Origin: Planctomycetaceae bacterium
GTDB lineage: Bacteria > Planctomycetota > Planctomycetia > Planctomycetales > Planctomycetaceae
DNA length: 40,828 nt
Direction: 5' to 3'
Assembly (NCBI GenBank): GCA_009691905.1
Contig: SIAF01000004.1
Location: forward strand, 1-40,828
Shown: positions 23,170-33,308 of the stretch, one piece after another
Layout of the letters: each line of letters opens with the position of its first letter
How positions within the stretch are numbered: the first letter of the stretch is position 1
Made by a program: the position numbers and the translations under genes
The notes under the pieces: model-generated
What the model saw: the letters and a program-made list of their open reading frames with translations, nothing else
The model's database searches: none
What the model was told of the DNA's origin: nothing

Positions 23170-24588
23170 TCAGTGCTTTGCCGCCAGATACAAGGCCTTG
23201 ATATACGGAATCGGCTCAGTCCCCAGGGCTTTGAGAATTGTTCCCCCAGCGGTGAAGCAATGGGTGACCCAACTCTCGTCACCATACTTATGCAGGGCCG
23301 CACCCCCCTCGCCTCCCCCCACATAAACCAAGAGGCCCGCAGCAGTCATTTTCCTAAGCTGGTCGATGAACTTGCGGGTCGCGATGGCGAACAGTTCTTC
23401 TTCGAATTTGCCGAACACGCCGTTGTGGAAGACGACCGCCGGGCCTTTGCCCGCGGCGACCTTCTGCTGGTGATAGCGAATGAACTCGTCGACTTTCGCT
23501 GCATGCAGGGCGATCGTTTTCGGGCCGACGTCGAACTGAGCGCCCCCGGCGGGAATCGTGTCGCCCGGCTGACCGTCGCCTAGAATGAAATCAATCGGCA
23601 GCACGAACTCGACGCCGTGCTTGCGACCGTTCGTAAGCATCGCCCGCGATTGCTCGATCCGTTCGGGCGGAATGTAGATTTTGCTGTCGGGCTGCCCGGC
23701 GACCCCCATCTCGAATGATTGCCCCGCCAGATCGGCGTCGGCCTTTTTCAGCGCCAGCGCCAGAAGGCCTGCCGCGATGACCATCTTCACCTGGCCGCGG
23801 TTGAGAATCGCCTGCAGGTCGTCGATTTTCTCGAGCTTCATCCCGCTGAAAATCACCAGTTCGGCCTGCTGCGTCTTCTGCAGGTGCGTCCGCACCTCGC
23901 CGTCGATGTATTTGCCCAGCGCCACACGATCCATCGTCAGCGGCACCACGGTCGACGACAGATCACGGTTCGACGCCGCGAAGCCCTCGTTGACGTGAAC
24001 CTTCGCCAGCTTATCGCGCATGCCATTGGCGTACGCGCCAAGCTTCGGTGCCAGGCCGGGAAGATCGGCGGGATTCGCCTTCCACAGCGCCTGCTCGAGT
24101 TTGTACTTGCGGGTGTTTTCGAGCAGGATGATCGAGCCGTTGGGAAGTTTCGCAACAGCAGCTTTGGCGACATCGAGAATTTCGCCGGTCTCGTCGCTCA
24201 TCCAGTCGCCGACGACCTGGATCTCACCACAGTTCACGCCGGCATCGGCGAGCAGTTTCTTGAGGTAGGCGGCGACCGGTGCCAGCGACAACTCAGGTTT
24301 TCGACCGCGGTGTCCGTAAAGAATCTGGACCCAGCCCTTCGCGACGCCGAATTTCAACGTTTCGATCAGCGCCCGCAGCCGGGAATCGTCTTCGATCGAT
24401 CCGTCGTCGTCGAAGACCACGTCGGTGTCGCCGCGGACCAGCACGCGCGTCCCGGCCGGCAAGTCGGCCAGTGCGTCGAGTTGCGGGATTTTCGTCACGC
24501 ATTCGGCCAGCGGCGGGAAGTCGGGCGACTTCTCGATCAGCCGGGCACACCAATCCTGAATCTGTTGAACAGTGACAGACACGACCAT
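23170..24588 (-). CDS. pgk: Phosphoglycerate kinase family protein (divergent)
   Basis: VLVRGDTDVVFD, YGHRGRKPELSLAPVAAYLKKLL, LLENTRKYKLE, VHVNEGFAASNRDLSS, FSGMKLEKIDDLQAI, VYVGGGEGGAAL, CFTAGGTILKALGTEPIPYIKAL correspond in order to PGK motifs. Confidence 0.75.
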   Translation of the reverse strand: MVVSVTVQQIQDWCARLIEKSPDFPPLAECVTKIPQLDALADLPAGTRVLVRGDTDVVFDDDGSIEDDSRLRALIETLKFGVAKGWVQILYGHRGRKPELSLAPVAAYLKKLLADAGVNCGEIQVVGDWMSDETGEILDVAKAAVAKLPNGSIILLENTRKYKLEQALWKANPADLPGLAPKLGAYANGMRDKLAKVHVNEGFAASNRDLSSTVVPLTMDRVALGKYIDGEVRTHLQKTQQAELVIFSGMKLEKIDDLQAILNRGQVKMVIAAGLLALALKKADADLAGQSFEMGVAGQPDSKIYIPPERIEQSRAMLTNGRKHGVEFVLPIDFILGDGQPGDTIPAGGAQFDVGPKTIALHAAKVDEFIRYHQQKVAAGKGPAVVFHNGVFGKFEEELFAIATRKFIDQLRKMTAAGLLVYVGGGEGGAALHKYGDESWVTHCFTAGGTILKALGTEPIPYIKALYLAAKH

Positions 24589-24697
24589 TCCTCGCTATTT
24601 TCAGCTTGAGATTGCGCCTCGTGAGTCTGAAACTGAGTGCGCTGTTTGTCAAGCCGCCGTTCGTCGCTGCGGATTCGGGGTTGTATTGAACGAAAGA

Positions 24698-24779
24698 GCC
24701 ACGGACAAACACGGATGAAACACGGACACGGGGGGTGGCTTGTTCCGTATCCGTGTTTCATCCGTGTCCATCCGTGGCT
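24698..24779. repeat. Long inverted repeat (CCGTGTTTCATCCGTGTCCATCCGTGGCT family)
   Basis: Left arm AGCCACGGACAAACACGGATGAAACACGGA, right arm near-complement; located between two codirectional genes. Confidence 0.9.
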
Positions 24780-24825
24780 GGACTTGAATTCCTCGGGGGT
24801 CGTCCGGGAAAGACGAACCGCGGCA

Positions 24826-27021
24826 TTATTCCTCACCGGCCGTCGGCACCAGATGAATGACTTTCAGCACCACATAGAAAAAGTCCTTGCGCTCGAAGCT
24901 CGGCAGACATCCAATCAACAGCGACTGGCCGTCTTCAATTTCCGACGCGACGGCAATGTGGCACTTCCTCACGCGTGGCGCCTGGATCGAGCGAATCCCG
25001 TCCGCAGTCGACGCGGAAATGACCCTGACATCTTCGATGCTTGTCAATTCAATCGCGCCTGTGAGCTGGATATGCCTTCGATCTTCTTTGAGCACGGTCC
25101 GCAGTTTGATTTTCGTTCCTTCTTCGATCACCTCGATGCGCGGCATCATTCCTTCGCCGGGCCTTTCCTCTATCCCCACCACAAAGGGGCGCGACACGCA
25201 GTCGGCTACCAGCGCTTCCTGCCCGTTAAACAGCGTGATCTTCGGTGCGAACATCTCGCTTGTTCGCGCGTCGTTTTGTGCCGTTTGAGTGATCGCCTTC
25301 ACCTGCCCGTTATTCAGGGGGACGACGAAAACGGGCAAATGGTCTTCGACCCGGGATGAGGCCCGCACGACCGTGCCGGTCTGGCTGCTCGCCGCGGAAA
25401 TCGGCTCGTCGTGAACCGTCGACTCCGCACCGAACGACTGCCACTCGATGCCTGTCGCTGTCGCCAGTTCGCGGGGAGACGTCAGCATTCGGCATTCGAT
25501 CGCGATCTGGGCGGGGCCGGTCGTTTCCCAGACGCTGAGCATCGTCGCGAGCTCGTCGTGCAGTGCCGCCGGCGCTCGGACGATCAGGCGCTCCCCGTTC
25601 CACTGATAACTTCCCCCCGGCGAGTTCTCGTCTCCTGCCGCCGCCTTCGATGCGACGCGGCGTTCCGCGGCCGTTCGCGTTCGTTCGAGCAGCATCGCGA
25701 CCAGCGATTCGATCTCGCGGCGGACTTCATCGCGTTTGAGCTCCACGGGCGGCATCTGGCCGATCACGTCGTCGATGGCGTAGACGCGGACTTCCAGCGG
25801 ACCCCTGGCGGCATCTCCCTCGGTGGGTGCCCCCCACGAATTCCAATCCGAATCCGGCAGCAGCCAGCGGGTGGTCGGCGAGGAATTGTCAACCTGCGTT
25901 GCGGGCGTTTCGGCATCGGTCAAACCGCAAAGTGCGGCGAGCACGACAACCAAACCGAAAGCCGCCTTGTGCCGGCGGGTGCGGCGGATTCCGGCAGTCC
26001 GCAGCGCCTTCAGCCGTAGCCGGATTTCCCGCTTGCGGAAGTACGACTCGAACAGGCCCAGGAGCGACGCGGGGACCATGACTCGCCAGCGCGATCCGCC
26101 GGGGGCCTGCTGCGCCAGCTTCAACAACAATTCGCTGTAGTCGCGCGAGGTCTGGCTTTGTGCCGTGCGAACCACGAACGCATCGCACGCCTGTTCCCGC
26201 AGACTGCGGAAGCGGGCCGCCGCGATCCAGTAGATCGGGTTCCACCAGTGTACCGCCCGCAGCACGACCAGGCCCCAGTTGATGGCGAGGTCCCAGCGGC
26301 GGACGTGCGCCAGTTCGTGCAGCATGATCATCCGCAACTCGTCATCCGAGAGATCGAGCGCATTGGAGGGAAGCAGCAATTCCGGATGAAAGAGCCCCAT
26401 CACGGCCGGTTGATGCACGCCGTCGAAGACGACGACCGGCAGCCGGCTGCGGATCCCCGCCATCGCGCAACAGGCGTCCCACAGGCCGAGCAGTCGCTCA
26501 TCGCGGCAGATCGCAGTCCGCCGGACGCGCCGACAGAAGCGCCAGTGGACAAACAGCGTCCACGCGAGAATGCCGACCGCCGCCGCCAGCCACAACAGCT
26601 CGCTCATTCCTGTCACGAAATCGGCCCAGTTGCCGGTGGGGATCGGCATTGTGGTCGGATGCGAAAGGATCGGTCCCGACGCGGGCTGTGACTCGGACGC
26701 TTCATAGGGAGCGGTGACGACGGCGACGTTCCGGATGTCGGCCGGGGTTCCCGAGTGGACTGCGTGAAGGAGAAGATTCTGCAAACTGAGTGGACTGGCA
26801 GGAGCGGCCGGGAGCAAGAGGCGGACGAACACCAGGCACCAGAGCAAACCCATCTGCGCCGCCGACAACCAGCGACGACAGAGCAGATTGACGAGCAACA
26901 CGGCGACAGCGAAAGGCAAGGCAGCCAGACCGGCCTGCGTCACCCACATCAGTCCCGCTTCCCCCAGCCCGCGAATCTCGCCTCCGTGCAAAGCGTCCCA
27001 AACTGACAACATTCCGTTCAT
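24826..27021 (-). CDS. BlaR1-like M56 family metallopeptidase with secretin-like C-terminal region
   Basis: Multiple TM helices, MIMLHELAHVRRWDLAINW (HExxH); C-terminal APKITLFNGQEALVADCVSRPFVVGI... EEGTKIKLRTVL... DGQSLLIGCLP. Confidence 0.8.
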   Translation of the reverse strand: MNGMLSVWDALHGGEIRGLGEAGLMWVTQAGLAALPFAVAVLLVNLLCRRWLSAAQMGLLWCLVFVRLLLPAAPASPLSLQNLLLHAVHSGTPADIRNVAVVTAPYEASESQPASGPILSHPTTMPIPTGNWADFVTGMSELLWLAAAVGILAWTLFVHWRFCRRVRRTAICRDERLLGLWDACCAMAGIRSRLPVVVFDGVHQPAVMGLFHPELLLPSNALDLSDDELRMIMLHELAHVRRWDLAINWGLVVLRAVHWWNPIYWIAAARFRSLREQACDAFVVRTAQSQTSRDYSELLLKLAQQAPGGSRWRVMVPASLLGLFESYFRKREIRLRLKALRTAGIRRTRRHKAAFGLVVVLAALCGLTDAETPATQVDNSSPTTRWLLPDSDWNSWGAPTEGDAARGPLEVRVYAIDDVIGQMPPVELKRDEVRREIESLVAMLLERTRTAAERRVASKAAAGDENSPGGSYQWNGERLIVRAPAALHDELATMLSVWETTGPAQIAIECRMLTSPRELATATGIEWQSFGAESTVHDEPISAASSQTGTVVRASSRVEDHLPVFVVPLNNGQVKAITQTAQNDARTSEMFAPKITLFNGQEALVADCVSRPFVVGIEERPGEGMMPRIEVIEEGTKIKLRTVLKEDRRHIQLTGAIELTSIEDVRVISASTADGIRSIQAPRVRKCHIAVASEIEDGQSLLIGCLPSFERKDFFYVVLKVIHLVPTAGEE

Positions 27022-27395
27022 GATTGAGCCTCCTGCTCATCGAGAATTTTTCTAAGCTCGGCGATTTCTACCGCCGAGAGTTTCGAACTGCGAAGAAAGT
27101 GCGCCACGAGCGGCGCCGGTTCTCCCTCGAACACCCGCTGGAGAAACGAGCGGCTGGCCTGCCGAATGCATTCGCTACGGCGGACGAACGACCGGTAAAC
27201 GTACCGATTGCCCTGCGATTCGTACGTCAGGACCTGTTTCTTGACCAGCCGGTGCAGCATGGTCTTGATCGTGGACGGCGCCCAATCAGCCTCTAGCGAC
27301 AGCTTTGCGACAATCTCCTGGGCCGCGAGAGGCTGCCCCTCCCACACGACGTTCATGACCTGCCATTCCGCGTCCGAAATCGACACCTGCGGCAT
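27018..27395 (-). CDS. BlaI/MecI/CopY-family transcriptional repressor
   Basis: ISDAEWQVMNVVWEGQPLAAQEIVAKLSLEADWAPSTIKTMLHRLVKKQVLTYESQGNRYVYRSFV winged-helix; ATGA overlap with the M56 gene. Confidence 0.93.
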   Translation of the reverse strand: MPQVSISDAEWQVMNVVWEGQPLAAQEIVAKLSLEADWAPSTIKTMLHRLVKKQVLTYESQGNRYVYRSFVRRSECIRQASRSFLQRVFEGEPAPLVAHFLRSSKLSAVEIAELRKILDEQEAQS

Positions 27396-27403
27396 ATCGA
27401 AAG

Positions 27404-27456
27404 TCCTCCGTGATTCGATGACATCTGTAAATAGTTACATTTGTAAACGATGTCAA
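27404..27456 (-). promoter_or_regulatory. sigma70-like promoter with embedded BlaI-type operators and Shine-Dalgarno
   Basis: Minus strand TTGACA (27456-27451), 17-bp spacer, TATTTA (27433-27428). TACAAATGTA (27445-27436) and TACAGATGTC (27429-27420) dyads. GGAGGA (27409-27404) before ATG at 27395. Confidence 0.8.
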
Positions 27457-27469
27457 GAGGATTTGCGGA

Positions 27470-27841
27470 CTACGAGCAGTACTTCGCCAGCCGCTCCCGC
27501 GTTTGCGGCGATCGCAGAGAGTCTTTGCCGAAACCCTGCACGGCTCCCGCTTCGATCGCCGCCTGCTCGTGCTCGGGGTAGTTCGTGACGAGCATCACCG
27601 GGGTTTCAGCCAGTTGCGGGTCGGCCTTAATCGCCTCCAGAATCTCGAGCCCCTCGCTGTAATCGAGATCGAGCTTGCGGTTGATCAACACCAGGTCGAA
27701 TTTCGCCTGACGTAAGCGGGCGAGCGTGTCGGCGATCTCGTGCGTCTGCTCGACGGCCGCATCGAATTGCCCCTCAATCAGCCGGCGAATTGCGGCATGA
27801 TCGGGAATGCACTGGCCGACGTCGAGAATGTGCCTGGGCAT
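27470..27841 (-). CDS. CheY-like receiver domain protein (atypical)
   Basis: ILDVGQCIPDHAAIRRLI, FDLVLINRKLDLDYSEGLEILEAIKADPQLAETPVMLVTNYPEHEQAAIEAGAVQGFGKDSL, in receiver-domain order. Confidence 0.75.
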   Translation of the reverse strand: MPRHILDVGQCIPDHAAIRRLIEGQFDAAVEQTHEIADTLARLRQAKFDLVLINRKLDLDYSEGLEILEAIKADPQLAETPVMLVTNYPEHEQAAIEAGAVQGFGKDSLRSPQTRERLAKYCS

Positions 27842-27851
27842 GGATTCCAGC

Positions 27852-28601
27852 TTAGTCTGCCCGGCCCTCGATCACCAGCCGCCATCGCTCGGGGACGGTG
27901 GCGTAGGCCTCCCGATACGTTCGCTCAAGGGGCGCGTTGACATAGAGACCTTCCTCGATGAACAGCGGCATGTCGGGAAGGGTGGTTCCAACGGCGATGG
28001 GTTCAACGTACGCCTTGGGGAGCTGCGCAGCGGCGTAAGCGGCTAAGGTCAGCGGTTTGCCTCGTGGCGCTTTGTAGGGGACACTCTGCAGCCGATCCCA
28101 GATCGCCCCATGAATCCCCTGTGGGTCGTGTTGTCCGGGGGGAATGACGTCGGCGATCAGCAGATGGATTCCCTGAAACAGGGCGCCGATTGCCTTTTCG
28201 ACGAATCGGTCGAGATTCCAAAGTGTCTGTTTGTTTCCGCGGGAGACGATCTCTATCAGCGCGATCACCTCGTCGCCGCTGGAATGGCGGATGACGAGAG
28301 TTTGCTGTTTACGTGCGTATTCGTCGATTTCATCCGCTTCAGCAATCACCGCCACTCTGGGTGGTGCGTCTGCCACAGCCAATACGCCATGGTGGTGATA
28401 CCCGGGGATCGGGGGCACAGCCGGGTTCGATTGCAGGGTAATCACGTCAGGTAAAACCTGCCGCGCCAACTGCTCGGCTTGGGCGTAATAGCCTCTGGGG
28501 AGCAAGCCGTCGTTCAAGGCACCTTTCAGGGTCACGATCCACGAACAGTGAAAATCGTGAAACGTGCCAGCGCTTACTCTCGTCCAGTCATGCACGGGCA
28601 T
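27852..28601 (-). CDS. DUF4058 family protein
   Basis: MPVHDWTRVSAGTFHDFHCSWIVTLKGALNDGLLPRGYYAQAEQLARQVLPDVITLQ is characteristic of DUF4058 proteins. Confidence 0.85.
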   Translation of the reverse strand: MPVHDWTRVSAGTFHDFHCSWIVTLKGALNDGLLPRGYYAQAEQLARQVLPDVITLQSNPAVPPIPGYHHHGVLAVADAPPRVAVIAEADEIDEYARKQQTLVIRHSSGDEVIALIEIVSRGNKQTLWNLDRFVEKAIGALFQGIHLLIADVIPPGQHDPQGIHGAIWDRLQSVPYKAPRGKPLTLAAYAAAQLPKAYVEPIAVGTTLPDMPLFIEEGLYVNAPLERTYREAYATVPERWRLVIEGRAD

Positions 28602-28738
28602 TGAGTCTCCTCTTCGAACCGAAAGCCGACATGGATTATAACACGCCCCCTGAGTGCTTTGTCAGGGAACTTGGCGTCCTCAGTCGGTGTCTCTACACTG
28701 GAATCGTGGATGTAACCGGTTTTCCTCGAAAGCGTCCC

Positions 28739-29845
<1,107 letters not shown>

Positions 29846-29848
<3 letters not shown>

Positions 29849-29870
29849 TGTGGACTAAAGTCGACACTAC
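29846..29870. repeat. Short hairpin repeat overlapping the mnmA stop codon (copy 2 of 2 seen)
   Basis: TAGTGTGGACTAAAGTCGACACTAC, same family as 3402-3423. Confidence 0.75.
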
Positions 29871-29885
29871 GGATTCGACCGACCA

Positions 29886-32801
29886 CTACTCTTCGGCGAA
29901 GCTGCGCGACGGAGCGAGCGTCCAGGGCGTCGGCGTGCGGTTGCCGGTGAGCGGTGAATGTGGTGCCGCGGGGAAAGATGTTTCGCGAACACGTTCGGGC
30001 CGAATCGATTCTGCGGTCATTGTCTCGATGGTCGGCACTGTCGACACGACCGACTGATGACGCCAGCGCGAGATGACCGTGAGCATGGCCGGCAGAAGAA
30101 TTACGGCGACGACGAGGCACGTCCCCACGCCGATCGTCACGACCAGCCCCAGGCTGTACAGACCGCGATGCGCGGCGATCATCATGCTGCCGAAACCGAC
30201 CATCGTCGTGGTGGCGTTGACAATGATGGCGTTGATGACGCTTGCCGAGGGTGCGTACAACCCCTGCTGCGAGCGGTAATCGTGAACCACATGCACGCCC
30301 CCATCGACCCCCAGCCCGATCACGAGGGGCAGCACGATCAGGTTGGCGGGATTGAGATCGACGTGCAGCAGCGCGAGCAGCCCGAACATCAGCGCGGCCC
30401 CGGCCAGCGGCGGTACGAGGGCCAGCAGGCTGTCGAGCAGGTTGCGAAAATCGATCCACAGCAGGATGCACACGGTGAACAGCGCATACAGCCCGATTGT
30501 TTCGTAGCTCCGCTTGATGGCCTTCGAGGCCTCGAAGGTTTGCAGCGGCGTCCCGGTCGCTTCCGGATCGACGGCGCGAACGTCAGAGATGAATTTTTCC
30601 AGCGGCTCGATATCCCAGATTTCGCTCGCGGGATAAACCTGCAGCAGCCATTTACCGTTGGGGCTGACGAGCCGGCTGACCAGCGTCGGAGACAGGTCAC
30701 CTGCGGCGACCGGTTCGGTCGTCGAGATCGACTCCAGCCCGCGCAGCTTGGCCAGCAGATCGGCAGTCAGCCGGGTCTGGTAGTCGCGGAGCAATTGCAC
30801 CTGGGTCTTGACGCTGGCTCGCCCCTGGGGGTCGACTCCGAGGCGGTCGAGGCGGTCGAGAAAGCGATCGATCTGACCGCGAACCGAGGCGGCACTCGGC
30901 GAGTCGAGTCGCGCCAGCGCCGCTTCGAGTTGTTCCAGCTCTTGTGCGATCGGCAAAGGGGCCACGTCCTGCGGAATCGGCGGCCGGACCGGCAGGTTCG
31001 ACAGCTCGGCATGCACCGCCTGCACCAGTAACTGGGTATCGGTCGAGGGGAACCGCGGCAAGATCGCGGCCAGCTCTTCGACGTGGTGCACCGAGGGCAG
31101 GGCCTCGAATTTACGCTTGAGGTCGAGCACTTGCTGCGGGTTATCGGCCAACGAGACGGCGAACAGCAGCGAACTGTCGGACTGTTCGAAGATCCGCGAC
31201 TGGATCTCGACCGATTCGAGACCTTTCGATTGCAGATGCAACAAGTTGTAATCGTACTTCAATTCCAGCCCGAACGTCGAAATCCAGGCGATCGTCCCCC
31301 CGCAGACCACGATCAGGGCCACGGGAGCGTGCGCAATCAACCACCGCAGCCGGCGGCTTTCGAGCGGTCGGGGCAGCTTTTGCGTTTCGTGTCTGCGATC
31401 GACGAGCATCAAGATCGCCGGCAGAACCACGAAGGCGGCCACGGTGCAGATCAAAATTCCGGCGCCGGCAATCACACCCAGTTCAGACACGCCGGCGAAA
31501 TCGGTGAAAATCGCGCAGAAAAACGCCAGGGCCGACGAAATCGCCGCCGTGCAGATCCCGGCCCCCGAACTGCAAGCCGTTTCGTGCAGCGCCTCGGCGG
31601 TCGCGAGTCCCGTATGTCGCAGCTCGAGGTAGCGCAGCAGATAAACCGTGGTGTAGTCGATGCCGATGCCGATCAGCATGGCGGCAAACGACACCGACAG
31701 TATATTGAGGTGCCCGATGGCCAGCGTCGTGAACCCGAACGACCAGGCCATGCCCACCAGCAGCACCGCGCTGCCGATCAACGGGTAACGCAGCCCTTGA
31801 AAGCCCAGAATCATCAAGAGGGCCACCCCCACGAACGAGATCACCGAGGCGTAGAACATGGCCGTCTGCGAGTCGCGCATTTCGTCGCTTTCGAGCACGG
31901 GAATTCCCGTCAACCCCAGGCGAGTGCCCGCATGCCGACGCTGCGTCTCCGACAGCAGCCCCCGCAGCCGGTCAATGGACGGCGTAGCGCCGCTGAAGTC
32001 GCTGGCGGCGGTCGTCGATTGGACTTTGAGAAAGCCCATCGTTCCCTTGTCGTTCATCAGGTACCGGTCGCGAAACATCGTCTCCAGTTGCGACAGGTCG
32101 CCGGGCACCACCGACTGCCAGGGCGAATCGTAATGACTCGGGTCTTGTGCGAACCGTTCGAGGCTCGCCAGAATCAGCGACAGGTGCTGCAACAACGACT
32201 CGATCAGTTGCGGTGCGACTTTCTCGGCTTGCTCGGGCTGGGGGGGAATTGCCAGCCGTAACTCGCGCAACAGACCGCGCAGCGTCAACTGGTCGAATCT
32301 CCGCAGCAGCGGACTGAACTCGTCGAGCTGGCTTAAAATCAGTTGCAACTGTTCGGGCGACGAGTATTGCAGCGCTTTTTGGCGTAAACCGCTCAGGTCG
32401 ACCTTGTACAACACATTTTTGAATAACCGCGTCTCGTGTTCGATGCGCGGGCCCAATTCGTCGATGGCTCGCCCGATGTCGGCGGCGTCGGAGCCTTCGA
32501 CCACGACCACCATGTCTTCCGTCACATCGCCGAATTCGCGGGTGTAGTTCAGCCAGCGCTGATGGTAGGCGGTGCGAGGATCAATCAGGTCGGCACGGCT
32601 GGTTTTGAATTCCAACCGTTGCTGGGTGTGCCACACCGCCGCGACCGCCGTCACAAAACAGACGGCCAGCGTCACCACCGGAAACCGAACGGCGCACGTC
32701 GTCACCGCGCTCAGCAGACGCTGCAGAGCGGTTCGCCGCGATGAATCGGTCGATGGGCCTGACATAGGGAATCCCGGCTGCAATTCGTTCAATGCGCGCA
32801 A
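29886..32801 (-). CDS. MMPL/RND-superfamily exporter (HpnN-like)
   Basis: Two sets of TM segments: GIGIDYTTVYLLRYLELRHTGL and LGVDGGVHVVHDYRSQ; large loops between TM1-2 and TM7-8. Confidence 0.85.
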   Translation of the reverse strand: MRALNELQPGFPMSGPSTDSSRRTALQRLLSAVTTCAVRFPVVTLAVCFVTAVAAVWHTQQRLEFKTSRADLIDPRTAYHQRWLNYTREFGDVTEDMVVVVEGSDAADIGRAIDELGPRIEHETRLFKNVLYKVDLSGLRQKALQYSSPEQLQLILSQLDEFSPLLRRFDQLTLRGLLRELRLAIPPQPEQAEKVAPQLIESLLQHLSLILASLERFAQDPSHYDSPWQSVVPGDLSQLETMFRDRYLMNDKGTMGFLKVQSTTAASDFSGATPSIDRLRGLLSETQRRHAGTRLGLTGIPVLESDEMRDSQTAMFYASVISFVGVALLMILGFQGLRYPLIGSAVLLVGMAWSFGFTTLAIGHLNILSVSFAAMLIGIGIDYTTVYLLRYLELRHTGLATAEALHETACSSGAGICTAAISSALAFFCAIFTDFAGVSELGVIAGAGILICTVAAFVVLPAILMLVDRRHETQKLPRPLESRRLRWLIAHAPVALIVVCGGTIAWISTFGLELKYDYNLLHLQSKGLESVEIQSRIFEQSDSSLLFAVSLADNPQQVLDLKRKFEALPSVHHVEELAAILPRFPSTDTQLLVQAVHAELSNLPVRPPIPQDVAPLPIAQELEQLEAALARLDSPSAASVRGQIDRFLDRLDRLGVDPQGRASVKTQVQLLRDYQTRLTADLLAKLRGLESISTTEPVAAGDLSPTLVSRLVSPNGKWLLQVYPASEIWDIEPLEKFISDVRAVDPEATGTPLQTFEASKAIKRSYETIGLYALFTVCILLWIDFRNLLDSLLALVPPLAGAALMFGLLALLHVDLNPANLIVLPLVIGLGVDGGVHVVHDYRSQQGLYAPSASVINAIIVNATTTMVGFGSMMIAAHRGLYSLGLVVTIGVGTCLVVAVILLPAMLTVISRWRHQSVVSTVPTIETMTAESIRPERVRETSFPAAPHSPLTGNRTPTPWTLAPSRSFAEE

Positions 32802-33140
32802 GTCGCTGTAGGGTAATGCCTTGAGTCGGGCTGATTCCGATTAGGGAAAAGGCGCGGCATTCTAGCGGCACATCCCGAATCGAAGCAAGACGAGTGTTCA
32901 GGCAGCGCGATCGCGATGAGCGACCTGCGGAGGACCGACATCTTACCGAAATGCACCTACACACACGGGGCCATCGCTTGAGGGCGTTGCCCGTCGTGCC
33001 AAGCAACGCGCCCGGATTGCAACCGCGAGTCGTGCCGCGGTCTCACGGCATCGCTCTGACCCCGGCACCCGCCGGTCGGCAATCACCGCAACGGCATTCG
33101 TCTTCCCAAAGGGGGCGAGGGTGAACAATCCTTACGATTC

Positions 33141-33308
33141 TCAGCCGCCGCTTGTCGGCAGCTTCCAGTCGTAGACGTTCAATTCGAGCCCCAGCAGCGT
33201 ACAACCGACGCAGAGTGCGGCCACCGCGACAAACAGCAGTGCCACATAGACGTCGGGGGCCGGGGGGGGGCCTTTGGGTTTCCGTGGGCTAGAGCCTCGT
33301 CGAGACAT
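33141..33308 (-). CDS. 55-aa small membrane protein (not in ORF track)
   Basis: MSRRGSSPRKPKGPPPAPDVYVALLFVAVAALCVGCTLLGLELNVYDWKLPTSGG*; single TM; overlaps the 3-prime end of the upstream coiled-coil gene. Confidence 0.55.
   Translation of the reverse strand: MSRRGSSPRKPKGPPPAPDVYVALLFVAVAALCVGCTLLGLELNVYDWKLPTSGG

Noticed and set aside
31083-32261. 392-aa plus-strand ORF
   Set aside because: Antisense to the MMPL exporter; Gln/His/Arg-rich composition and no domain.
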